From Verrucomicrobiia bacterium (GTDB taxonomy: Bacteria; Verrucomicrobiota; Verrucomicrobiia; Opitutales; Cerasicoccaceae): DNA of 64,000 nt. The position numbers and the translations under genes are program-made. Numbering within the stretch: position 1 is the first letter of the stretch; every line of letters begins with the position of its first letter. The stretch spans positions 35,318 through 99,317 of the forward strand of contig JAUIAM010000011.1 of NCBI GenBank assembly GCA_030425485.1, read 5' to 3'. The notes beneath the pieces were generated by a model. The model had not been told where the DNA came from. It ran no database searches and saw only the letters and a list, made by a program, of their open reading frames with translations. Shown piece after piece: positions 35,820 through 43,194 of this stretch.

Positions 35820-36490
35820 TTACCCGACATCTCCACGTGACCATCAAGGTAGAGCACGACGCGCTCGCCCCCGAATATCTGGTTCACCTCCGGATGCGCG
35901 CTGTGCGGAGCACCCGCCCTCAGACAAGTCCGGAGAATCCAGAACTCATTTGGGATAAGTTCCTCGTGCAATGAGTACATGTTGAAGGGAGCGATCGGCG
36001 CCTCACCTTCGGGCTGATCGAGTATAGACTGTATGTGAGCCCAGATGGACTGCTCACGCCCGCTTGGTCCCGTGACGACGGCATTGTTGTTCGCCTCATA
36101 CACGATCGTCTTATCATTACCATCCTGCAAAACATAATCAAGCAGAGGCGCAGGCACATAGCTCTTAACCACTTTGAGCGTTGGCTCGGATGGCTCTCCC
36201 AAGTAGACCGCCAGATAATTCACCAAGCTATAGGAGCGAGTGTACATGGCATTTTGCAGCGTCCAGGTCGGCCCGGGCATGGTGTTGTGCTCTTGCACAT
36301 ACAGCTGGATGGCATTGTTGATCGAGCGCATGGTAGCCACACCGCTGGCTTTGTTCGTAGATACCCGCATATAGCTGACTCCGCTGATGACGATTGCAGT
36401 GAGAACTGCGATCACGGCGATGCAGGTGAGCAATTCTATCAGGGAAAAAGCAGCACGCACTCGGGGCATGCACGTAACAAGTGTTTTCAT
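35816..36490 (-). CDS. Type II secretion-like pseudopilin (prepilin-type N-terminus)
   Basis: 224 residues from the ATG at 36490. A short basic leader ends at Ala, then FSLIELLTCIAVIAVLTAIV: the type IV prepilin cleavage and methylation site with Phe at +1 and Glu at +5, but Ala instead of Gly at -1. A globular domain follows and ends in VLYLDGHVEM, reminiscent of the C-terminal DG motif of Planctomycetes/Verrucomicrobia pseudopilins. Such proteins are abundant single genes in these phyla, and their function is mostly unknown. It is divergent from the NanA-family gene across a 181-bp spacer holding regulon motif copy 2. A frame open to 36607 gives no better start. Confidence 0.82.
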   Translation of the reverse strand: MKTLVTCMPRVRAAFSLIELLTCIAVIAVLTAIVISGVSYMRVSTNKASGVATMRSINNAIQLYVQEHNTMPGPTWTLQNAMYTRSYSLVNYLAVYLGEPSEPTLKVVKSYVPAPLLDYVLQDGNDKTIVYEANNNAVVTGPSGREQSIWAHIQSILDQPEGEAPIAPFNMYSLHEELIPNEFWILRTCLRAGAPHSAHPEVNQIFGGERVVLYLDGHVEMSGN

Positions 36491-36598
36491 CGTGGGGGCA
36501 ATGGGGAAATAAAGGTGGGGGTAATACAGGTCGTGCCGGTTAAAGCCGCTGCCATTTCGTACCAATACAATGATAGTGAAAACTCGCCTAGTCCAGCG

Positions 36599-36624
36599 TT
36601 TGGGCAAAATACGTATATTTTAAG
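36599..36624 (+). promoter_or_regulatory. Candidate regulon motif, copy 2 (TTGGGCAAAA...TTTTA)
   Basis: TTTGGGCAAAATACG...ATTTTAAG, 48 bp before the lyase start codon and also upstream of the divergent pseudopilin. It shares TTGGGCAAAA and TTTTA at the same spacing with 33888-33914. ATACGTAT inside it is palindromic. Confidence 0.42.
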
Positions 36625-36671
36625 TCGATACTGGAAGGGACATTTGAGGGCCAAAAAGCTAGAATTCTACC

Positions 36672-37673
36672 ATGCCCAACCCCGCAAGTGAAACCTGCTC
36701 GACGATAGATAAGTCTGTCCTGCTACCTCATGGTCTATGGCCCGTCATGCTGACGCCATTCGATACAAACCGGGAGGTAGACACCGCATCATGCGATCGC
36801 TTGATCGAATTTTACCTTGCTGGTGGCAGCGATGGATTATTTGCCAGTTGCCTGTCCAGTGAGATTTACAATCTGTCCGTAGAAGAGCAAATCCAGCTCA
36901 TCCACGGTGTACTCAAGCGCGTGGATGGCCGTGTTCCTGTCATTGCCTCCATTGCACCTCAACGCGGCTCTTTTACGCATGGCGATCACCTGGAGCGCTA
37001 TTGCGATGCGGTCAATCAACTGACCGATTCCGGGCTGGCCGCGGTAGTTGTCTTGACCAACCAACTCGCTGATGAAGACGAGAGCGACAGCGTCATCCAG
37101 CAGCACGCCGAGCAATTATTTCAACGCCTCTCCCCGACCCTCCGCCTCGGACTGTACGAATGCCCAGACCCCTACAAGCGGCTCGTAAGCCCCGAGATCA
37201 TGACATGGGCTGTTGCATCGGAGCGATTTTATTTCCTGAAAGACACTTGCTGCGACACGGCTCAGATCAGAGAGAAGCTCGCCTGCATGGGCTCTGGCCA
37301 TTTCCGTCTGTACAATGCCAATACGGCCACCCTGCTTGAAAGTCTGCAAGACGGTGCGCATGGATACTCCGGCGTTATGGCAAACTACGTGCCGCACTTG
37401 CTTTCGTGGCTCAGCCACTCGTTCCAGAGCGACCTGGAAGCCGCGAGTGAGCTCTCCGCGTTTCTGACCGAACTCAACAGCCTCGTCGGCATAAGCTATC
37501 CCAAGGGGATCAAAGAGCACCTCTATACACGCAGGATAATCGACACGTACGAATGCCGCGTAGACGTTCAGGAACATACCGACAGCATTCCGCTGACCTA
37601 CGCTTCCGCCCAGAAGGAAATCAATGCGTGGGAGGAACGGCTCTCTTTGAGCTCACCCTACAAGGTGATTTAG
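36672..37673 (+). CDS. Dihydrodipicolinate synthase / N-acetylneuraminate lyase family protein
   Basis: 333-residue class I aldolase-type TIM barrel. The Schiff-base lysine is in FYFLKDTCCD and the catalytic Tyr is probably in GLYECPDPYKRLV. The N-terminal GLWPVMLTPFDTNREVD and GGSDGLFASCLSSEIYNLS correspond to the substrate-binding blocks of the family. Members cleave or form 2-keto-3-deoxy acids, including sialic acid. Gene context (sialidase-like protein, sialate esterase, SSS transporter) suggests a sialic acid or KDG-like substrate, but residues that discriminate these cannot be judged by eye. Its stop codon overlaps that of the convergent regulator. Confidence 0.85.
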   Translation: MPNPASETCSTIDKSVLLPHGLWPVMLTPFDTNREVDTASCDRLIEFYLAGGSDGLFASCLSSEIYNLSVEEQIQLIHGVLKRVDGRVPVIASIAPQRGSFTHGDHLERYCDAVNQLTDSGLAAVVVLTNQLADEDESDSVIQQHAEQLFQRLSPTLRLGLYECPDPYKRLVSPEIMTWAVASERFYFLKDTCCDTAQIREKLACMGSGHFRLYNANTATLLESLQDGAHGYSGVMANYVPHLLSWLSHSFQSDLEAASELSAFLTELNSLVGISYPKGIKEHLYTRRIIDTYECRVDVQEHTDSIPLTYASAQKEINAWEERLSLSSPYKVI

Positions 37674-38869
37674 CCCAGCTTCTCAAACTGACAACGCTGC
37701 CGGTACTGAGCAGGCGTCATGTCTGTCATCTGGCGGAAGAGGACATGCAGCCGCGGGCTGTCGGAAAAGCCGCAGTTCTCGGCAATCGTCGCGATCTTCA
37801 TATCAGTCTCGCGGAGGTAGAACTTCACACGCTCGATGCGGGCAGACTGAATTTCGCGCAAGATCGAGTTGTTCAGCAAGCTGGCAAAACGGCGTTGCAG
37901 CCCACTGCGGGAGATACCCGATGCGCGCACAACGTCGTCCACACTGATGGCCGACTGTGCATTTTCTCGGATAAAGGCGACGGCCTTTTGCACCGTCAAA
38001 TCGCTCGTGTAGAGAATGTCCGTAGACTGCCGCGGGACCACCTCAGTCACCGGCACCCGAATAAGCTCCGTGTGTTTTCCTTTCGGCGCCGCCATCATTT
38101 TTTCCAAAAGCATGCACGCTTCTGCACCAATCTGCCATGCCGGCAGCCGAACACTTGAGAGTGGGATTTTCTCAAAATCCACCCAGAACTCATCGTTACC
38201 GACCCCGAGGATAGCGAGCTGATCGGGAACACTGCGCCCGATTTCTCTCGCTGCACCGATCAAGTCCAGTGCGTAGGGGTCCAGCACGGCAAAGATACCC
38301 GTCTGGTCGGGCAACTGCTTCAACCAGCGTTTCATTTTGCGCACCAGATGCCAGGTGTCTTCTTCGATCAGGGGGCCACTGCCACCTGCTGTGATATTCG
38401 AGTGCTGCTCCTGTCGGCCTAATGTTTCGCGGAAGCCCCGGATGCGCTCTAGCGAGAAATAGGAGCGCTCCTGCTCCCAATAGGCAAAGTGCGTACAACC
38501 ACATCGAAGCAAGTGCTCTGCCGCCAGTTGGCCGACGGCAAAGTCATCCTGCGTAACCTGTGGCGTGCGGGAAAACTTCAGGACGTTAGAGACATTGACA
38601 CAGGGTATGCCCAGTTCGAGCAGCGCACTCTCGAATGCCTTGTCAGGGGCACGGGCAATGATGCCGTCAATCTGTTGACGTTCAACAAGATCAGAGAGTT
38701 TTTCCTCCGAACCGTGTTCCCAGTTTCCATACCCGACCTCAATGTCATTCGAGGTAAAGGCGTGATGGCGCGCGCCCAGGATGATGTTCCGTCCATAGCT
38801 CCAGTTAATAGAGCAAAGGATCAAAATTCGCTTCTTGCGAGCACCCGACTTTGTGTAACCGATTGGCAT
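37670..38869 (-). CDS. XylR-type regulator (LacI-like sensor fused to AraC DNA-binding domain)
   Basis: 399 residues from the ATG at 38869; the open frame reaches a TTG at 38944 but that start lies inside the likely promoter. The N-terminal part (about 10-280) is a periplasmic-binding-type sugar sensor (RILILCSINWSYGRNIILGA ... DQLAILGVGNDEFW). The C-terminal 100 residues are an AraC-type double helix-turn-helix (VDDVVRASGISRSGLQRRF and IATIAENCGFSDSPRLHVLF). This matches E. coli XylR in layout and length. It is divergent from the SSS symporter and probably activates the locus when the imported sugar is present. Confidence 0.92.
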   Translation of the reverse strand: MPIGYTKSGARKKRILILCSINWSYGRNIILGARHHAFTSNDIEVGYGNWEHGSEEKLSDLVERQQIDGIIARAPDKAFESALLELGIPCVNVSNVLKFSRTPQVTQDDFAVGQLAAEHLLRCGCTHFAYWEQERSYFSLERIRGFRETLGRQEQHSNITAGGSGPLIEEDTWHLVRKMKRWLKQLPDQTGIFAVLDPYALDLIGAAREIGRSVPDQLAILGVGNDEFWVDFEKIPLSSVRLPAWQIGAEACMLLEKMMAAPKGKHTELIRVPVTEVVPRQSTDILYTSDLTVQKAVAFIRENAQSAISVDDVVRASGISRSGLQRRFASLLNNSILREIQSARIERVKFYLRETDMKIATIAENCGFSDSPRLHVLFRQMTDMTPAQYRQRCQFEKLG

Positions 38870-38878
38870 ATCGCGTGG

Positions 38879-38915
38879 CCCAATATCAAACACATTTTGT
38901 TGAATTGGGTAAAGA
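38879..38915. promoter_or_regulatory. Large inverted repeat with regulon-motif core in the XylR-symporter spacer
   Basis: CCCAATATCAA (38879-38889) faces TTGAATTGGG (38900-38909), and the right arm continues as AATTGGGTAAAGA, the third copy of the TTGGG(C/T)AAA core. It is a candidate binding site for the divergent XylR-type regulator. Confidence 0.45.
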
Positions 38916-38920
38916 TTACT

Positions 38921-38936
38921 TGCCACAAATCTGGCA
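38921..38936. promoter_or_regulatory. Short palindrome TGCCA-N6-TGGCA upstream of the symporter gene
   Basis: A 5-bp perfect inverted repeat (38921-38925, 38932-38936) 38 bp before the symporter start codon. It could be an operator half-site pair; there is no second copy to support it. Confidence 0.25.
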
Positions 38937-38974
38937 TATTGCAACTAGTAATTCACCCCCCGCGTTTTTGTTAG

Positions 38975-40534
38975 ATGTCCCACCCAGTTGACCTATTCGT
39001 TGTCCTCCTCTACCTCGTTGCTACCATCGGCATCGGCTTTCGCTCCCTGGCCAAGAACCGCTCCACCGAGGACTATTTCTTTGGAAACCGCGGGCTGCCC
39101 GGTTGGGCCGTAGGCCTGTCGATGGTGGGTACCTCCATCAGCGCGGTGACCTTCCTCGCTTTTCCCGCGGCGGCCTACAGCCTGGACTGGAGACTGCTCG
39201 TGCCCAACATGATGATTCCGGTGGGCATCGTCGTTGCGATCTACGTATGCATTCCCCTTTACCGCTCTTTCAAAATCGCTTCGGTCTACGAGTATCTGGA
39301 GAATCGCTTTGGCCCCTTTATCCGCTTTTTCGCTGCTGTTAATTTCATCATAGGCCAATACCTGCGTCTCGGGATCGTCCTCTATCTGGTGGCCATCCCG
39401 ATCGGACCGCTACTAGGCATCGACGTGCTCTGGGTCATCATCATCGCAGGCGTATTTGTGACCGTGTACTCCATGTTTGGGGGCATCAACGCTGTTGTCT
39501 GGACGGACGTGCTGCAAACGATCATCCTCATGTTTGGGGGTGCCGTCTGCCTGGTTTTCCTCTTGGCCGAAACACCCGGCTCGACCTGGGACATCGTTAA
39601 ATTTGCCTACGAGCAGGATAAGTTTGGTCTGGGCGAAGCGCGATGGGATATCTCCGAGCGCACGCTCTTCACGATGATCGTGCTGGGCTTTGTTTCCTGG
39701 CTTCAATCTTATATGTGCAACCAGAACGTCGTACAGCGCTACCTGGCGGTCTCCTCTGATCGCGAAGCACGCAAGGCCACCCTGATTTCCGGCATCGTAG
39801 GCTTCCTGAATTGGGCCTTCTTCTTCCTGCTGGGGACCCTGCTGTTCGTCCACTACGTCCGCACGGGTGATCCAGCCGTTGTCGATATGGCCTCAGACCA
39901 AGTGTTCCCGCACTTCATCCTGACTGTGCTGCCCGCAGGTGTGTCCGGCATCATCATCTCAGCCGCCGTTGCCGCCGCCATGTCGTCGCTGGACTCAAGC
40001 ATGAACGTTATCTCCCTGACGCTTTCCAAGGACATCTTCCAACGCTTCCTGACCAAGCACAAGTCGGACAAGTTTCACCTCAAGCTAGCTCGCTGGACAA
40101 CGCTACTCTCGGGCCTGTTTATGATTGGGGCCGCCATTTGCTTTCATTTCACCCCCAGGGAGAGCCTGCTGGACACCCTGATCGCCCTTGGCTCGCTGCT
40201 GGTCGGGTCGCTGCTTTCCATCTTTCTCCTCGGCTTTTTCGCCCCCAGAGTTGGAAACAAGGCCGTGGTCTGGAGCGTGATTATCTCGCTAATAGCCCGC
40301 ACTTATCTTCTGCTAAACTACTTCGGATGGCTCCCCGAGGCCTGGCAGGTCGAAGTTCACGCTTATTGGATCGCCATTATTGTCGATGGTATACTCCTGA
40401 TTTGCGCACTGCTTTTCAGCCTGATCCTGCCCCCGGACACCAAGGATCTCACGGGATTGGTCTACTCCAGACGACAACTCAAGGAGCGGGAACGTCTGGT
40501 GACCAGCCCATCCGCAACCCCCATGACTGACTAA
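38975..40534 (+). CDS. Sodium:solute symporter (SSS family)
   Basis: 519 residues with about 13 membrane segments. It begins with VDLFVVLLYLVATIGIGF and has the SSS-typical RSTEDYFFGNRGLPGWAVGLSM (in part) and GGINAVVWTDVLQTIILMFGG. The stretch SAAVAAAMSSLDSSMNVISL is the family motif with the Na+ site Ser residues. It would import a sugar or sugar acid with Na+; sialic acid, galactoside or uronate are candidates from context. It is divergent from the XylR-type regulator, whose spacer carries palindromic candidate operators, and is followed 125 bp later by the LamG protein. Confidence 0.93.
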   Translation: MSHPVDLFVVLLYLVATIGIGFRSLAKNRSTEDYFFGNRGLPGWAVGLSMVGTSISAVTFLAFPAAAYSLDWRLLVPNMMIPVGIVVAIYVCIPLYRSFKIASVYEYLENRFGPFIRFFAAVNFIIGQYLRLGIVLYLVAIPIGPLLGIDVLWVIIIAGVFVTVYSMFGGINAVVWTDVLQTIILMFGGAVCLVFLLAETPGSTWDIVKFAYEQDKFGLGEARWDISERTLFTMIVLGFVSWLQSYMCNQNVVQRYLAVSSDREARKATLISGIVGFLNWAFFFLLGTLLFVHYVRTGDPAVVDMASDQVFPHFILTVLPAGVSGIIISAAVAAAMSSLDSSMNVISLTLSKDIFQRFLTKHKSDKFHLKLARWTTLLSGLFMIGAAICFHFTPRESLLDTLIALGSLLVGSLLSIFLLGFFAPRVGNKAVVWSVIISLIARTYLLLNYFGWLPEAWQVEVHAYWIAIIVDGILLICALLFSLILPPDTKDLTGLVYSRRQLKERERLVTSPSATPMTD

Positions 40535-40659
40535 TTTCCACAATAAAGATGCCGGATCAGGTAATCCTTTTTCCCGCAATCAATGCTATCCTGTCAGGAT
40601 TCTACCTCCCCGGGATTTTATTTAAAACCCATCATCATCCACATAACCCCACACACGTA

Positions 40660-41490
40660 ATGAACAAAGTTCGCAAAGTACTCCTGTCCCTATCCACCCT
40701 CACCCTGGCCGCTTCTTGCCAGGCTACGCTCGTAGCCTACTGGAACTACAACGAAGGCAGCGGCAATGTGCTCTACAACACCTACGGCAGCGATGCCAAC
40801 GACGGCGTTATCACTGGAGCCACCTACACCAGCGGTCGCCCCGGCGCCGGAGATGCCCTTGATTTCAGCGGCAGTGGTGGCAACTACGTACTCGTAGCCG
40901 AGGATAATTTCGCCTTTGGCAAGAGCGACTTCACCATCAGCACGTGGTTCAACGCCAGCGAAATAGACCCCGAGGACAACACCCACAAATTCATGTTCAG
41001 CACATATGACGGTGCTGGAGGCTTTACCAATACCGGCTACACACTCTCGCTGGTCCGAGGTGGCCTTTCGACTACTGGCAGGGCTGAGTTTAAGGTTTTT
41101 GGTGACGCGAGTGGCCCGGCAACCGTCATCTCCAACAATGCCCTCGATGATGGCAGTTGGCACAACGTCGTTGGTGTCGTCAGCAACGGCAACCTCTCCC
41201 TCTACATCGATGGCGTCCTTCAGACCTCCACGGACAGCTACGCCACTGACACCATTGCCAACCCCAGCCAAAACCTGACCATTGGCCGCCAGCGCGAATC
41301 CTCCACACTGCACAACTTTGATGGCCTGCTCGACGACACCGCAGTCTTCGACATCGCTCTGGACCAGTCACAGATCACAACGCTGTACACCCAAGGCCCG
41401 CTGTCTGTCGTACCAGAGCCCGCTGAAAGTGCCCTCATCGGCGGCATCGGCCTGGCGATTCTGCTCATGCTGCGTCGCCGCAAAGCTTAA
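40660..41490 (+). CDS. LamG-domain PEP-CTERM protein
   Basis: 276 residues from the ATG at 40660 (MNKVRKVLLSLST), giving a signal peptide ending about residue 21. One concanavalin-like LamG/laminin-G-type jellyroll (about 22-240) has YWNYNEGSGN, the DFTISTWFNA strand, NVVGVVSNGNLSLYIDG and LTIGRQ...FDGLLDDTAVFD. The C-terminus is VPEPAESALIGGIGLAILLMLRRRKA in part, a PEP-CTERM sorting tail. It probably binds glycans or forms part of the exopolymer-associated surface. A 12-bp-stem terminator follows at 41524. Confidence 0.92.
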   Translation: MNKVRKVLLSLSTLTLAASCQATLVAYWNYNEGSGNVLYNTYGSDANDGVITGATYTSGRPGAGDALDFSGSGGNYVLVAEDNFAFGKSDFTISTWFNASEIDPEDNTHKFMFSTYDGAGGFTNTGYTLSLVRGGLSTTGRAEFKVFGDASGPATVISNNALDDGSWHNVVGVVSNGNLSLYIDGVLQTSTDSYATDTIANPSQNLTIGRQRESSTLHNFDGLLDDTAVFDIALDQSQITTLYTQGPLSVVPEPAESALIGGIGLAILLMLRRRKA

Positions 41491-41523
41491 GTAACCCAAA
41501 ACATCCAGCGCTAAGCTTTTCAG

Positions 41524-41559
41524 AAGGCGGCAACGACACATGGGCCGTTGCCGCCTTTT
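41524..41559 (+). terminator. Rho-independent terminator after the LamG gene
   Basis: A 12-bp perfect stem, AAGGCGGCAACG (41524-41535) with CGTTGCCGCCTT (41546-41557), and a 10-base loop, followed by a short T-rich tail (TTTTCTTTC). It separates the LamG gene from the sulfatase gene. Confidence 0.85.
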
Positions 41560-41669
41560 CTTTCACAACTCTACGCGCAGGAGCCTTTCGCACCTAGCCG
41601 GAGCTGAGTTAATCGGCGTGTCTGCCCATTTCGAAAATTGAGGACACATCCGGGAGCATCACCACAAAC

Positions 41670-43193
41670 ATGAATGTCATCACTATCCTGTGCGACACGC
41701 TGCGCCGTGACCACTGCACCCCCTATAATCACGGAAAACCCGTGAACCAATGCTGGTCCAAGGAGCAGCCAGATTGGGTCGTCAAGACACCCAACATCGA
41801 TCGGCTCGCGGCACAGGGTACGACATTCGATCAGGCCTGGTGCGGCTCTACGCCCTGCATGCCCGCGCGTAGAGACATCTACACCGGGCGCTATGAATTT
41901 TTGGAACGCGGCTGGGGCCCCTTGGAGGATGATGACAAGGACCTCCCCCGCCAGGTTTCGGGCATGCCCAACCGTTCCATTCTCAAAATGGTGGAAGAGG
42001 GCCGTCACGTTTCCGGGTTAGTGACGGACCACTTTCACCTTTGGGAGCAAGGTTCGGGCAACTACCACATGGGCTACACCACGCACGAGTTCGTGCGCGG
42101 GCTTGAAGCTGATGCATGGCGCGCGGACCCGGTCGATATCGATTGCCCGCAGGCCGACCGCATGGAGAAGCTCGAACGCCATTGGCGTAATGCCGCAGTC
42201 GAGCGACACACGATCAGAGACTGGAGCGCGTATCGGGTTTTTGATACAGCCAGCGAATGGCTCAAACGCAATGCCTCCCACCAGAATTTCTATCTCCACA
42301 TCGACTGCTTCCAACCCCACGAGCCTTACGATCCGCCAGAGGAGTTTCTGCGCGAATTCTGGCCTGACGGATACGCCGTCGACTTCGACTGGTCGGGGGG
42401 AACGCCCTACAGCAAATGGCAGGAAGCCAACTACAGCCAAGAGCAGTTACGCTTTGCCCAGGCACGCTATGCCGCCAACGTGCGACTGGTCGACCATGCC
42501 CTTGGCACCCTATTGGATCAGTTGGACAAGCTCAACCTATGGCAAGACACACTGGTTGTCTTTACCACAGACCACGGCACCTATAACGGAGACCACGGAC
42601 GCCTGGGGAAGATGCAAACCCATGAGCACGATGCCGTGGGGCACATCCCTTTCATCCTGTGCCACCCCACTCTGGCTAAAGGACAGCGGCGGCAACAACT
42701 CACCCAACTGGTAGACCTCTACCCGACGACGCTAGCCGCCCTCGGCTGTGAGCCCCCGACCGACAGAGATATACACGGCATAAACCTGCTCCCCATTCTT
42801 GAGAATGAGCACGCGCCGACTCGGGAGTACGCCATCTGCGGCCAGTTTGGCAAGAGCGTGAGCCTGACCGATGGCGAGTGGATACTCCACCAATCTCCGG
42901 TTGATTCCTCCCCTGAGGGCAACCAACCCCTTTACTGGTACGGCTTGCACACGTCGCGCTTTCTGCCCGACTACACGGTAGGCGCATCAGACGGCACACG
43001 CCGCCCCTGCCAATGCGAGAGCTGGCCCACGCCGACGTGGCTCAGTAACAAGCAAGCGGACCCCAACGAGCTCCTCAACACTGCGTCGGAAAACCCCGAC
43101 AAGCTTTCTGCCATGCAAGCTGCCCTCATCACCAAGCTTAAAACCTTGCACGCGCCAAACGAGCAATTTACACGTCTGGGTTTAGGTGCCTAG
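41670..43193 (+). CDS. Sulfatase (formylglycine-dependent), apparently cytoplasmic
   Basis: 507 residues. The formylglycine motif is CMPAR at 63-67 (C-x-P-x-R) followed by the family Gly-Arg (TGRYEFLER). The N-terminal metal-binding strand is ITILCDTLRRDH with Asp9. The second metal block is VFTTDHGTYNGDHG with Asp-His, and KMQTHEHDAVGHIPFILCHP follows. No signal peptide precedes the first strand, so it appears cytoplasmic. It would remove sulfate from a small imported saccharide. The GH110-like gene begins just after its stop codon, so the two are probably co-translated and act in sequence. A sulfatase-maturating enzyme is not in the window. Confidence 0.92.
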   Translation: MNVITILCDTLRRDHCTPYNHGKPVNQCWSKEQPDWVVKTPNIDRLAAQGTTFDQAWCGSTPCMPARRDIYTGRYEFLERGWGPLEDDDKDLPRQVSGMPNRSILKMVEEGRHVSGLVTDHFHLWEQGSGNYHMGYTTHEFVRGLEADAWRADPVDIDCPQADRMEKLERHWRNAAVERHTIRDWSAYRVFDTASEWLKRNASHQNFYLHIDCFQPHEPYDPPEEFLREFWPDGYAVDFDWSGGTPYSKWQEANYSQEQLRFAQARYAANVRLVDHALGTLLDQLDKLNLWQDTLVVFTTDHGTYNGDHGRLGKMQTHEHDAVGHIPFILCHPTLAKGQRRQQLTQLVDLYPTTLAALGCEPPTDRDIHGINLLPILENEHAPTREYAICGQFGKSVSLTDGEWILHQSPVDSSPEGNQPLYWYGLHTSRFLPDYTVGASDGTRRPCQCESWPTPTWLSNKQADPNELLNTASENPDKLSAMQAALITKLKTLHAPNEQFTRLGLGA

Positions 43194-43194
43194 C

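Noticed and set aside
40588..40600. Palindrome ATCCTGTCAGGAT before the LamG gene as a terminator or operator
   Set aside because: Short, isolated and without a T-run or a second copy; too weak to list.
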